From: CAWATZ01 sp963784995
GTDB taxonomy: Bacteria; Planctomycetota; Planctomycetia; Gemmatales; Gemmataceae
Assembly: GCA_963784995.1 (NCBI GenBank)
Contig: CAWATZ010000018.1
Coordinates: forward strand, 62,001-126,000
Direction of reading: 5' to 3'
Length of the DNA: 64,000 nucleotides
Below are positions 45,965 to 54,243 of this stretch, piece after piece. How positions within the stretch are numbered: position 1 is the stretch's first letter; every line of letters begins with the position of its first letter. The notes beneath the pieces were generated by a model. The model was not told where the DNA came from. It worked only from the letters and a program-made list of their open reading frames with translations, and ran no database searches. The position numbers and the translations under genes are program-made.

Positions 45965-47722
45965 ATGGCCGTTCTGCGTGACCTGAGCAGCAACCGGGAG
46001 TATCCCTTGCGGGGCAAGATCACCCTGGTGGGACGCGATCCGACCTGCGACATCGTGGTCGGCACCGAGCGGACCTCCTGGAGGCACGCCCTGATCTTTT
46101 ACTCCAGCAAGGGCTACGCCATCGAGGACCTCGACAGCGTCAACGGAACGCTCGTCAACGGCCGGCGCATCCAGCAGCGGACCGATCTGCACGCGCGCGA
46201 CCGGGTCGAAATCCCCGGCTTGCAGGTCGTCTTTTACGACGACAATCCCCCGGCGACTTCGCCCGGCGAGCCTGCACCGGCAAGTCAGGACGTGGTCGCC
46301 ACGGACTCCCGGGTTGAGCAAGCCACACCCGAGCCGCTGCTGCCTCTGGGAAAGGCCCCTCGCAAGGAGGAAGCCGAGGGAGGGGCCTCGGCTTCCTCTT
46401 TCCTCCTGCCGGCTTCCTCCTTCCGCGGCGGCGACGATCAGGACGAACTGTCGATCCTCTCGTCTCTGGAGGTCGGCGGCGCCGGCCGGCTGGAGGTGCG
46501 TCCCGAGGCCAAGCTGCGGGCCATCCTGGAAATCTCCCAGGCGCTCAGCGACACCCTGCAGCTGAACGAGGGGCTGGTACACGTCCTCGATCGGTTGTTC
46601 AGCATCTTCCCGCACGCCGACCGCGGCTTTATCCTGCTGCGCGACAGCGACACGGGACAGTTCACCTGCAAGGCGGTGCGCAACCGCTTGCCCGGCGCCA
46701 GCGGCGAACTGCCCCTCAGCCAGAACATCCTCAACCATGCCCTCACCTCGGGCCGGGCCATCCTCAGCGCCGACGCCGGCCATGACGCGCGCTTCGATCC
46801 CTTCCAGAGCATTCAGCGCTTCCGCATCGGCTCGATCATGTGTGTGCCGATCCTGTCCGGGACCGGCGAACGCTTCGGCATCATCCAGATCGACACGCGC
46901 GACAAACGGCACCCCTTCTGCGAGGAAGACCTGGAGGTGCTGATCGCCGCCACGACCATGACCGCCCGTGCGGTGGAACTGGCCCGCTGGCACCGGCAGC
47001 AGAGCGACCTGGAGGCAGCCACGCGCATCCAGAAGAGCTTCCTGCCGGCGAACCGGCCGCAGGTCCCCGGCCTGAGCTTCTTCGATTACTACGCCCCGGC
47101 CCGGGTGATCGGCGGCGATTACTTCGACTACGTGCCGCTCCCCGACCGCCGGCTGGGCGTGGCCCTTGGGGACGTCAGCGGCAAGGGGATCTCCGCGGCC
47201 CTGCTGATGGCCCGGCTGTCGGCCGCGGTGCGTTTCAGCCTGGCGACGGAGCCGAGCCTGGCCCAGACCGTCGGCCGACTCAACAATCTGATGATGCAGG
47301 TCGAGGCCGACCACTTCATCACCTTCGTGGCTGCGGTCATTGACCTGAGCGATTACTCGATGACGCTGGTCAACGCCGGCCATCCGCCCGTGCTGCGCAA
47401 GCACGGCGTCCACGGCGAGGTCCACGAGATCGGCGAGCCCCAGGTCGGGCTGCCCCTGGGTGTCTACGATCGGCCCTACGAGGAAGTCCGGATGCAGCTG
47501 CAGCCCGGCGACACGCTGGTGTTCTACACCGACGGCATCACCGAGGCCCGCAATCCCGCGGGCGATTTCTACGGCAGCGATCGGCTGCGCAGCCTGGTCG
47601 AGTCAGGCCCGACGGAGGCGGCCCCGCTGGGTGAGGCCATTCTCGCTGAGGTTCGCCGTTTCGCCGCGGGGCGCTTGCAGAGCGACGACCTGACCCTGGT
47701 GTGCCTCAGCCGGCATTCATAA
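45965..47722 (+). CDS. FHA-GAF-PP2C phosphatase (RsbU/SpoIIE-like)
   Basis: A 585-residue regulator with three domains. Residues 1-95 form an FHA domain (KITLVGRDPTCDIVVG, SVNGTLVNGRRI) that binds phosphothreonine. Residues 190-335 form a GAF sensor (ADRGFILLRDSDTGQ, IMCVPILSGTGERFGIIQID). Residues 350-585 form a SpoIIE-type PP2C phosphatase (VIGGDYFDYVPLPDRRLGVA, GDVSGKGISAALLMARLSA, FYTDGITEARNPAG, SDDLTLVCL) with its metal-binding aspartates. It should dephosphorylate the STAS protein encoded just upstream, closing the partner-switch circuit. The FHA domain suggests input from Ser/Thr kinases. The ATG at 45965 has GGGAGAG upstream; a GTG at 45950 is possible. Confidence 0.88.
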   Translation: MAVLRDLSSNREYPLRGKITLVGRDPTCDIVVGTERTSWRHALIFYSSKGYAIEDLDSVNGTLVNGRRIQQRTDLHARDRVEIPGLQVVFYDDNPPATSPGEPAPASQDVVATDSRVEQATPEPLLPLGKAPRKEEAEGGASASSFLLPASSFRGGDDQDELSILSSLEVGGAGRLEVRPEAKLRAILEISQALSDTLQLNEGLVHVLDRLFSIFPHADRGFILLRDSDTGQFTCKAVRNRLPGASGELPLSQNILNHALTSGRAILSADAGHDARFDPFQSIQRFRIGSIMCVPILSGTGERFGIIQIDTRDKRHPFCEEDLEVLIAATTMTARAVELARWHRQQSDLEAATRIQKSFLPANRPQVPGLSFFDYYAPARVIGGDYFDYVPLPDRRLGVALGDVSGKGISAALLMARLSAAVRFSLATEPSLAQTVGRLNNLMMQVEADHFITFVAAVIDLSDYSMTLVNAGHPPVLRKHGVHGEVHEIGEPQVGLPLGVYDRPYEEVRMQLQPGDTLVFYTDGITEARNPAGDFYGSDRLRSLVESGPTEAAPLGEAILAEVRRFAAGRLQSDDLTLVCLSRHS

Positions 47723-47734
47723 TTTCAAAAATCA

Positions 47735-47811
47735 AACCACGGATAACACGGATAACACGGATAAAACTTGGGTTGTTGTTCTTATCCGTGTTATCCGTGT
47801 TATCCGTGGTT
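47735..47811. terminator. 30-bp perfect inverted repeat (CGGATAACA family) between convergent genes
   Basis: Arms 47735-47764 and 47782-47811 pair exactly around a 17-nt loop, each made of three CGGATAACA-like units. As at 1747-1822, it lies between two convergent genes, which supports a bidirectional terminator role. Confidence 0.7.
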
Positions 47812-47823
47812 GAATTCATGACT

Positions 47824-49683
47824 TCAGAGAATCTTGTACAACGGCCCTCCCGGAGCCGCCATCGCTTCGACGCGCTTGACCAGGGCGGGGTCGTCCTCCA
47901 GCGGCGGCGCGTGGTGCGGCTTGATCCGGGCGTCGATCACCAGCGAGCCTGTGCAGCCCCAGTGCTTCTCGTGGGTGAAGGCCCCGATGCCACAGACGTC
48001 CGCCGCCGGGTTGGAGCGCGTGAACGTCACCCAGATCCAGTTGTTCAGCGTCTCGGCGGCAAATTCGCTGTCGTCCACCAGCAGCAGCAAGGGAAACGCG
48101 TTGATCGGGTCGCCGGGACGGTAGAACGTACAGAAGCGCTCCACGTCGGCCGGCGGAGATGCCGCCTGGGCCGGGTATTTCGGCGCCTGGATGGCCAGGA
48201 TGCCGGGCAAGCAGATCCGCGGTTCGGAGAACCCCTCGGGCAGACGCAGGTTCGCGGGAAGCTCGGCGGCCAGCTGCCGGCGTTTGGGACCGGCCGCGGC
48301 CAGGACCACCTTGGAGCCGGAGTTCAGGCCGGTGCCGCTGTAATCCAGCGTGTCGATGGTGGTGCAGGTCTGGAAGTGCAGGTCGGTGCGGAAGTCGATG
48401 CGCTCCAGCAGGTGCATCAGGAACGCGGGAATGTCGTGAATGTCCAGCTTGGGGTTGTCCTCGCGGGCCACGATCAGCAGGTACTTGGCCAGCGACAGCT
48501 GCCCCTGGCCGAGGATGGCATTGGCGATGGTCAGCAGTTCCTGGGGCCTGCGTTCCCGGGCATAAGGGACATAACGCTCGCTGCCGATGGCCAGCAACAG
48601 CGGATGGACGCCGGCGGCATCGACCGCGTGGATGGCGTGGACCCCGTGAACCACCGTGGGAATGACCGGGCCAGTCAGCTCGTGGATGATCGCGCCAAAG
48701 CTGGTGTCCTCCTGCGGCGGCCGGCCGACCACGGTGAAAGGCCAGATGGCCCCGGGACGGTGATAGACGCGCTCGACGTTCAGCACCGGGAAATCGTGGA
48801 CCAGGCTGTAGTAGCCGAGATGATCGCCGAACGGTCCCTCGGGCAATTGCTTGTCGGGGTCCACGGTGCCGACGATGCAGAAATCGGCCTCCGCGGGGAT
48901 CGGCAGGAAGGGGTGTTTGCCGCCCTGCAGGGGCGGCTGCACCAGGCTGAGGCGCCGGCCTCCCAGGGCCCCGGCGAAGGCCAACTCGGGCAGGCCCTCG
49001 GGCAGCGGCATCACCGCCGACAGGATCAGGGCCGGCGGGCCGCCGACGATGACGTTGACCCGGAAGGGCACGCCGCGTTCCAGGGCCCTGGCATGGTGGA
49101 CGCCGATGCCGCGGTGGATCTGGTAGTGCAGACCGACCTGGCAATCCGGCTCGTACTGGCCGCCCGAGAGCTGGACGCGATACATCCCCAGGTTGGAGTG
49201 CCGCCAGCCCGGCCGGGCCGCGTCCTCGGTGTAGACCAGCGGCAAGGTGGCGAAGGCGCCGCCGTCCCTGGGCCAGCACTGGAGGTGGGGCAGCTTGCTG
49301 ATGGTCGTTTCCCCGGCCAGGATGGGGCCCTTGCGGACGAATTTGGGCAGGGTGTGCCAGAGCGTGGAGGGGATGTCGCGATACCGCCAGGGGTCCTTCC
49401 AGAAGGCGCCCGGATCGATCTTCAACTCGACCAGGTGCCGCACCGCTTCCAGGGTATCGCGGAAGAGAAAGCGCGTTCGCTCCAGGGTGCCGAACAGGTT
49501 GCTGACCATCGGGAAGTCGCAGCCCTTGACGCGCGAAAAATACAGGGCCGGCCCGCCTTCCTGGTAGACCCGGCGATGGATCAGGGCCATCTCCAGATAC
49601 GGGTCCACCTCCACGTCGATGCGCCGTAACTGACCGGTCCGCTCCAGGTCGGCGACACAGTCCCTCAAGGTGCGATAGCCCAT
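47824..49683 (-). CDS. UbiD-family decarboxylase
   Basis: A 619-residue prenylated-FMN-dependent decarboxylase-type protein. The start GYRTLRDCVADLERTGQLRR is the usual UbiD N-terminus. Later motifs include YQIHRGIGVHHARALERGVP, PLPEGLPELAFAGALGG, PEGPFGDHLGYYSLVHDFP and a final region DDSEFAAETLNNWIWVTFTR. UbiD enzymes decarboxylate aromatic or unsaturated acids, for example in ubiquinone or menaquinone synthesis; the substrate here is not shown. A partner UbiX gene is not in the window. I chose the ATG at 49683; the ATG at 49719 adds twelve unlikely residues. Confidence 0.85.
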   Translation of the reverse strand: MGYRTLRDCVADLERTGQLRRIDVEVDPYLEMALIHRRVYQEGGPALYFSRVKGCDFPMVSNLFGTLERTRFLFRDTLEAVRHLVELKIDPGAFWKDPWRYRDIPSTLWHTLPKFVRKGPILAGETTISKLPHLQCWPRDGGAFATLPLVYTEDAARPGWRHSNLGMYRVQLSGGQYEPDCQVGLHYQIHRGIGVHHARALERGVPFRVNVIVGGPPALILSAVMPLPEGLPELAFAGALGGRRLSLVQPPLQGGKHPFLPIPAEADFCIVGTVDPDKQLPEGPFGDHLGYYSLVHDFPVLNVERVYHRPGAIWPFTVVGRPPQEDTSFGAIIHELTGPVIPTVVHGVHAIHAVDAAGVHPLLLAIGSERYVPYARERRPQELLTIANAILGQGQLSLAKYLLIVAREDNPKLDIHDIPAFLMHLLERIDFRTDLHFQTCTTIDTLDYSGTGLNSGSKVVLAAAGPKRRQLAAELPANLRLPEGFSEPRICLPGILAIQAPKYPAQAASPPADVERFCTFYRPGDPINAFPLLLLVDDSEFAAETLNNWIWVTFTRSNPAADVCGIGAFTHEKHWGCTGSLVIDARIKPHHAPPLEDDPALVKRVEAMAAPGGPLYKIL

Positions 49684-49737
49684 GCGCTCCACCCTCAATG
49701 ACCACGGCTCCCAGGTCATTGTAGGCGGCTCAGGTCG

Positions 49738-51129
49738 TCAAAAGCGGACCTCGAAGCCGAAGCTGAATCCGGTCGCCCAGAAATCCGATGTCTTGAGCGG
49801 CGCCAGGGGATTGAGCGGATTGCTGTTCATTCCGGGGGTGCCGCCGAACAGGACGTTCTGGGTGATGTCCACGTTGCGGCTGATCTGGTCGCCGGGCCGC
49901 ATCCAGCCGGTGGCGTAAAGGAAGTTGAAGCCCAGGTTGCAACTGATGAAGTCGTTGATAGCATAGCTGCCCTGCAGCTGGAACTCGGGCACCGCGGTGA
50001 AGACATTGCGGCGCGTCGAGCCGATGTTGCTCGGCTGGGCGAAAATGCCGCCGGCGTAGCTGCCGGTGGGAACGCCGAAGGCATTGTTGCTAATGTTGGT
50101 TGTGCCGCTGATGTTCAGCGTTTCCGCGGTATTGCCCAGGGCCAGCTTGACGGCCCCCTCGACGGCGAACCGTCCCAGGGCGCACCCCAGACGAGTGCCG
50201 AGCTGCGCGCCGGCGAAGGTGTTGCGCGTGGAGAAGCCATCATTCAGGGTAGCCGTGCCGCCGGTGAGGGGGTCGGTCAGGTTCGCTTGCAGACCGATCG
50301 ACTCCACCAGATCGAGGTTGCGGAAACCGACCAGCAGCTGCCAGTAGGCAAAGTCCCCCTGCGCCAGGCCGATGAGGGCGTTGGCTTCCACTCCATAGAA
50401 CTGGCTTTTGGCCGACACCTGATAGCTGGCCGGGTTGGTGCCGTTGTTGAGCGTCGTCTCGCCGAGGGCGAAGTTGGCACCACTGGGGTTGGCCCCGGTC
50501 AAGGGAGCCGGGATACCGATGTCGTTGGGCCCGAAGGGAATGGTGGCGCTGAACGGGACGCCGACAATGGGAGGGTTGATACCGTCGGAGGAGGCGCTGT
50601 AGGAGATGGTGCTGTTTTGCAGCACGAAACCGCTGGCCTCGAAGCCGAGGCTCCGCCCCGAATCGACCCAGCCGCCCACGGTGAACCGGCCGCCACTCAG
50701 GGCGCCGAAGTTCAGCCCATTGCTGGAGCCGCTGCCAAAGAGGACTTGCGTGCCCGTCTGGTTCTGGGCGGCGATGGTGGTCAGGTCGTTGTTGGCGGTC
50801 AGCAGGGCCACGGGCAGCGGTCCGCTGCGAATGAACCAGAGCAGGTAGTCGGCACTGACCCACAAGCAAGGCGCATCGCGGCCCTTGACTTCCAGAGCCC
50901 CATCGCTGAACAGTCCGAGCGGATTCCGGCCTCCGTCCTCGGCAGGAGACACGGAGGAAGCGGCCGGGGCCGGGACGGCGGCCCGCACGCCTGCGTGCGC
51001 TCCGGCCGGCAGGCCGGCCTGCGCTTCGCTCGCGGGCTGGGCCGGCGGGGGCGTTGCGGGCGTCTGGGCCTGGGACAGGCTGACGATGAGCAGCCAACCG
51101 CCGAGGCAGCCGAGCAGTTTTGTTTGCAT
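49738..51129 (-). CDS. BBP7-family outer-membrane beta-barrel protein
   Basis: A 463-residue exported protein. Residues 1-22 form a signal peptide (LLGCLGGWLLIVSLSQAQ), followed by a low-complexity Ala/Pro segment. The mature start WVSADYLLWFIRSGPLPVAL is the typical first strand of planctomycete BBP7 proteins. Alternating strands end in DFWATGFSFGFEVRF with the aromatic C-terminus expected of an outer-membrane barrel. Such proteins are abundant in planctomycetes, with no proven substrate. The segment EAQAGLPAGAHAGVRAAV near residue 40 derives from a dispersed repeat. Confidence 0.8.
   Translation of the reverse strand: MQTKLLGCLGGWLLIVSLSQAQTPATPPPAQPASEAQAGLPAGAHAGVRAAVPAPAASSVSPAEDGGRNPLGLFSDGALEVKGRDAPCLWVSADYLLWFIRSGPLPVALLTANNDLTTIAAQNQTGTQVLFGSGSSNGLNFGALSGGRFTVGGWVDSGRSLGFEASGFVLQNSTISYSASSDGINPPIVGVPFSATIPFGPNDIGIPAPLTGANPSGANFALGETTLNNGTNPASYQVSAKSQFYGVEANALIGLAQGDFAYWQLLVGFRNLDLVESIGLQANLTDPLTGGTATLNDGFSTRNTFAGAQLGTRLGCALGRFAVEGAVKLALGNTAETLNISGTTNISNNAFGVPTGSYAGGIFAQPSNIGSTRRNVFTAVPEFQLQGSYAINDFISCNLGFNFLYATGWMRPGDQISRNVDITQNVLFGGTPGMNSNPLNPLAPLKTSDFWATGFSFGFEVRF
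50985..51027 (-). repeat. Repeat-derived coding insertion in the BBP7 gene
   Basis: On the minus strand GAAGCGCAGGCCGGCC and GGAGCGCACGCAGGCGTGC flank an 8-bp middle. The same blocks occur in the permease gene (7186-7240) with a 20-bp middle. Both are in frame and lie in poorly conserved segments. Confidence 0.6.
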
Positions 51130-51534
51130 CGCGTGACCCAATCCTTTGCGGCCCTTGCCCCAGGGCGATGCCCTGGGCTATCCTGTTGCGCCCCTTCGGG
51201 GCGGAAGACCAAAGACAACAGCCCCGAAGGGCGCAACAGGATAGCCCAGGGCATCGCCCTGGGAGTCCTGGGCGGGGGTGGGAAAAGCCCTGTAAAATCA
51301 TCGGCCAAACGGAAGGGAACCTTTACAGGAATCGGAACCGACCGGGTAAAATGGGTAGCGGACCTGGCGCAGGCAACTGCTGCACGGTGTATGCCGGCGC
51401 TGTGGGCCGGGTTCCAGCGCGCGCCCTGATCCAGAAACGGCTGCGACCATTTGCTCTTCGGGGTGCTTCTTGACATAATAACCCCGTTGCCGGCGCGGGG
51501 GCGAAGTCTGTCTACGAACGTGACGAGAAACACC
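51130..51534. other. Divergent intergenic region, 405 bp
   Basis: It lies between the BBP7 gene and gltA and should hold both promoters. The left part is filled by the CCCAGGGC hairpin (51159-51263). No further gene or operator is recognised. Confidence 0.4.
51159..51263. repeat. CCCAGGGC hairpin repeat, copy 2
   Basis: Left arm 51159-51202 and right arm 51221-51263 pair, with the same CCCAGGGC..GCCCTGGG and GCCCCTTCGGGGC sub-hairpins as at 16370 and 54117. One base is missing in the right arm (GAAGGGC against GAAGGGGC). Confidence 0.75.
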
Positions 51535-52689
51535 ATGAATGAGCTGGAGTTTCGGCCGGGTCTGGCTGACGTGCCTGTCGCGAAGTCGGCCATCAGTTTT
51601 ATCGATGGCAAACGGGCCCGACTGGAGTACCGGGGCATTGCGGTGGAGACGCTGGCCCGAGAAAGTGGTTTCGAGGAGACATCCTGGCTGCTGCTGAAGG
51701 GGAAGTTGCCCAGCCAGCGCGATTTGGCGAGCTTTTCCCATGAGCTTAGCCACCATCGACGACTCAAGTACAAACTGATTGACCTGATCAAGTGCCTGCC
51801 CGAGACCGGCCATCCGATGGATGCGCTGCAGGCCGGCGTCGCCGCCCTGGGGATGTTCTACCCGGCCCGCGACGTGAACAACCAGCAGAGCAACTGGGAA
51901 TCGGTGGTCCGGCTGATTGCCAAGCTGCCGACCATTACCGCCGCCTTCCACCGGATGCGGCACGGCGACGAGGCCATTGAACCGCGCGACGACCTGTCGC
52001 ATGCGGCCAACTTTTACTACATGCTCACCGAGAAGGAGCCGTCGCCGGCCATCACGCGGGTGCTGGACGCCTGCCTGGTGCTTCACGCCGAGCACACCAT
52101 GAACGCCTCGACGTTCAGTGGTCGGGTCACCGGCTCGACCCGGGCCAATCCGTACACGGTGGTCAGTTCGGCCATCGGCACCCTGACCGGTCCGCTGCAC
52201 GGCGGCGCCAACGAGCAAGTGCTGGCGATGCTGGACGAGATCCCGTCCGTCGAGGAGGTCCAGCCCTGGCTGCAGCGCAAGGTGGAGGCTGATCCCAAGT
52301 ACAAGATCATGGGTTTCGGTCATCGGGTGTACAAGGTGAAGGACCCCCGGGCCACGGTGCTGCAGGAGCTGGCCGAAAACGTCTTCGTAGAATCGGGCAG
52401 GCCGCTGAAATACCAGATCGCCGTCGAGCTGGAGCGGGTGGCGGCCAGCCCTGACTTCGAGTTCAGCAAGAAGTTCGTTTTCCCCAACGTCGATTTCTAT
52501 TCCGGCATCGTCTACGAGGCGCTGGGCATTCCGCGCGACCTGTTCACGCCCATCTTCGCCATCTCGCGGGTGGCCGGCTGGCTCAGTCACTGGATTGAAC
52601 AGTTGAAGGTCGATAAGATCTTCCGCCCCGAGCAGATCTACGTCGGCGACCACGACGTTCCCTACGTGCCGCTGGAGAAACGGCCCTGA
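51535..52689 (+). CDS. gltA: Citrate synthase
   Basis: A 384-residue enzyme condensing acetyl-CoA and oxaloacetate at the entry of the citric acid cycle. Family motifs are LEYRGIAVETLARESGFEET, CLVLHAEHTMNASTFSGRV with the active-site His, GPLHGGANEQVLAMLDEI, and MGFGHRVYKVKDPRATVLQE with the second His; the catalytic Asp lies in FPNVDFYSGIVYEALGI. The length is that of the short Gram-positive/2-methylcitrate-synthase type. The ATG at 51535 begins the conserved sequence; upstream in-frame codons lie in non-conserved DNA. Confidence 0.93.
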   Translation: MNELEFRPGLADVPVAKSAISFIDGKRARLEYRGIAVETLARESGFEETSWLLLKGKLPSQRDLASFSHELSHHRRLKYKLIDLIKCLPETGHPMDALQAGVAALGMFYPARDVNNQQSNWESVVRLIAKLPTITAAFHRMRHGDEAIEPRDDLSHAANFYYMLTEKEPSPAITRVLDACLVLHAEHTMNASTFSGRVTGSTRANPYTVVSSAIGTLTGPLHGGANEQVLAMLDEIPSVEEVQPWLQRKVEADPKYKIMGFGHRVYKVKDPRATVLQELAENVFVESGRPLKYQIAVELERVAASPDFEFSKKFVFPNVDFYSGIVYEALGIPRDLFTPIFAISRVAGWLSHWIEQLKVDKIFRPEQIYVGDHDVPYVPLEKRP

Positions 52690-52780
52690 ACCCCGACAGA
52701 GGGAACTGTGTCCCGGAGAGCAGGGGGCGCCGGCCCTCCGCTCTCCGGTTCGCTTGATCCCTCGCTGACAGGAAAGTCCC

Positions 52781-54102
52781 ATGCTGGATGCGGATTTCGT
52801 TTACAACAATCTCGACGCTGTCCGGACCAACTGCGTCAATCGGAACGTCAACGCCCCGGTTGATCGGGTGTGTCCGCTGTACGAGGAACGCAAGCGGCTG
52901 ATTGCTCAGAAACAGCAGCTGGAGCAGAGGGCTAACGAGTTCTCCAAGGAGACGGGGCAGCTGCTCGGCAAGGAGAAAGACCCGGCGAAAAAGGAAGCCC
53001 TGAAGCAAGCCCGCAGCGCCGAGGGCAAGGCCCTCCGGGACCAGATCGGTCCGCTCGACGCCCAGCAGAAGCAGGTCGAGGCCGACCTGAACGCGGTCCT
53101 GGCGATGATCCCCAACATGACCCACCCGGACGCCCCGGTGGGCACGACTGCCGGGGACAACAAGGTCATCAAGCGCTGGGGCGAGCCGCGACAGTTCGGC
53201 TTCAAGCCGAAAGACCACGTCGCCCTGGCCGAGGCGCTGGACCTGGTGGATTTCGAGGCCGGGGCCAGCGTGGCGGGGCAGAAGTTCTACTTCCTCAAGA
53301 ACGAGGCGGTGCTGCTGGAACTGGGTCTGATCCAGTACGCGATGCAGACGCTGATCCAGCACGGCTACACGCCGGTCATCACGCCCGACCTGGCGCGAGT
53401 CGAGGTGCTGGAGGGGATCGGCTTCATTCCCGCGATCCCAACCCGGAAACGCGGCAGGTCTACACCATCGCCGACAGCGACCTGTGTCTGGTGGCCACGG
53501 CCGAGATCACCCTGGGCGGCATGCACCGCGGCAAGACGCTCAACGACCTGGACCTGCCGCTGAAGTACGTCGGCCTGTCCCATTGCTTCCGAACCGAGGC
53601 CGGCGCTCCCGGCCGGGATGCCGGCGGACTCTACCGGGTGCATCAGTTCACCAAGGTGGAGATGTTCGCCTTCACCGCTCCCGATCAGAGCGAAGCGGTC
53701 CACAAGGAGCTGCTGGCCATCGAGGAAGAGGTCTTTCAGGGCCTGGGCCTGCCGTATCACGTCATCGACACCTGCACCGGCGACCTGGGCGGGCCGGCCT
53801 ACCGCAAGTACGACCTGGAAGCGTGGATGCCGGGCCGCGGCGAGAAGGGCGAATACGGCGAGGTCACCAGCACGTCCAATTGCACCGATTACCAGGCCCG
53901 CCGGCTCGACATCCGCTCCAAGAGGCCCGGCCAGAAGGGGACGCACTTTGTCCATACGCTCAACGGCACGGCAGTCGCGGTGACAAGGGCGATCCTGGCC
54001 ATTCTCGAGAATTACCAGCAGGACGATGGCTCGGTGGAGATTCCAAAGGTGCTGCGTCCGTGGGTGGGGAAAGAACGGATCGCACCGCGTAAAATGAAGT
54101 GA
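52781..54102 (+). CDS. serS: Seryl-tRNA synthetase, one frame shift
   Basis: The enzyme charges tRNA-Ser (and tRNA-Sec). The N-terminal part (MLDADFVYNNLDAVRTNCVN) forms the long coiled arm. The class II core has the TAE loop (DLCLVATAEITLGGMHRG), motif 2 (LSHCFRTEAGAPGRDAGGLY) and motif 3 (HTLNGTAVAVTRAILAILEN). After GIGFIP, near 53435, one base is missing; the next frame gives RDPNPETRQVYTIADSDLCL, the expected continuation. The corrected length is about 440 residues. As this gene is normally essential, the shift is best read as an error in the sequence. It is followed by uvrC and surE on the same strand. Confidence 0.93.
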
Positions 54103-54116
54103 GAGCAACCCAGTAA

Positions 54117-54223
54117 CCCAGGGCGATGCCCTGGGCTATCCTGTTGTGCCCCTTCGGGGCGGAAGACTGGCCTCTCTTTGCCCCGAAGGGGCGCAACAGG
54201 ATAGCCCAGGGCAGCGCCCTGGG
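54117..54223. repeat. CCCAGGGC hairpin repeat, copy 3
   Basis: Arms 54117-54160 and 54180-54223 pair with a single difference (TTGTGCC against GGCGCAA). It separates serS and uvrC, starting 14 bp after the serS stop. Confidence 0.75.
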
Positions 54224-54243
54224 TAACCGACCGCCGGTCCCTT

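Noticed and set aside
45899..47425. 508-residue minus-strand frame opposite the FHA-GAF-PP2C gene
   Set aside because: Antisense shadow; all domain motifs are on the plus strand.
47701..49629. 642-residue plus-strand frame opposite the UbiD-type gene
   Set aside because: Antisense shadow without recognisable motifs.
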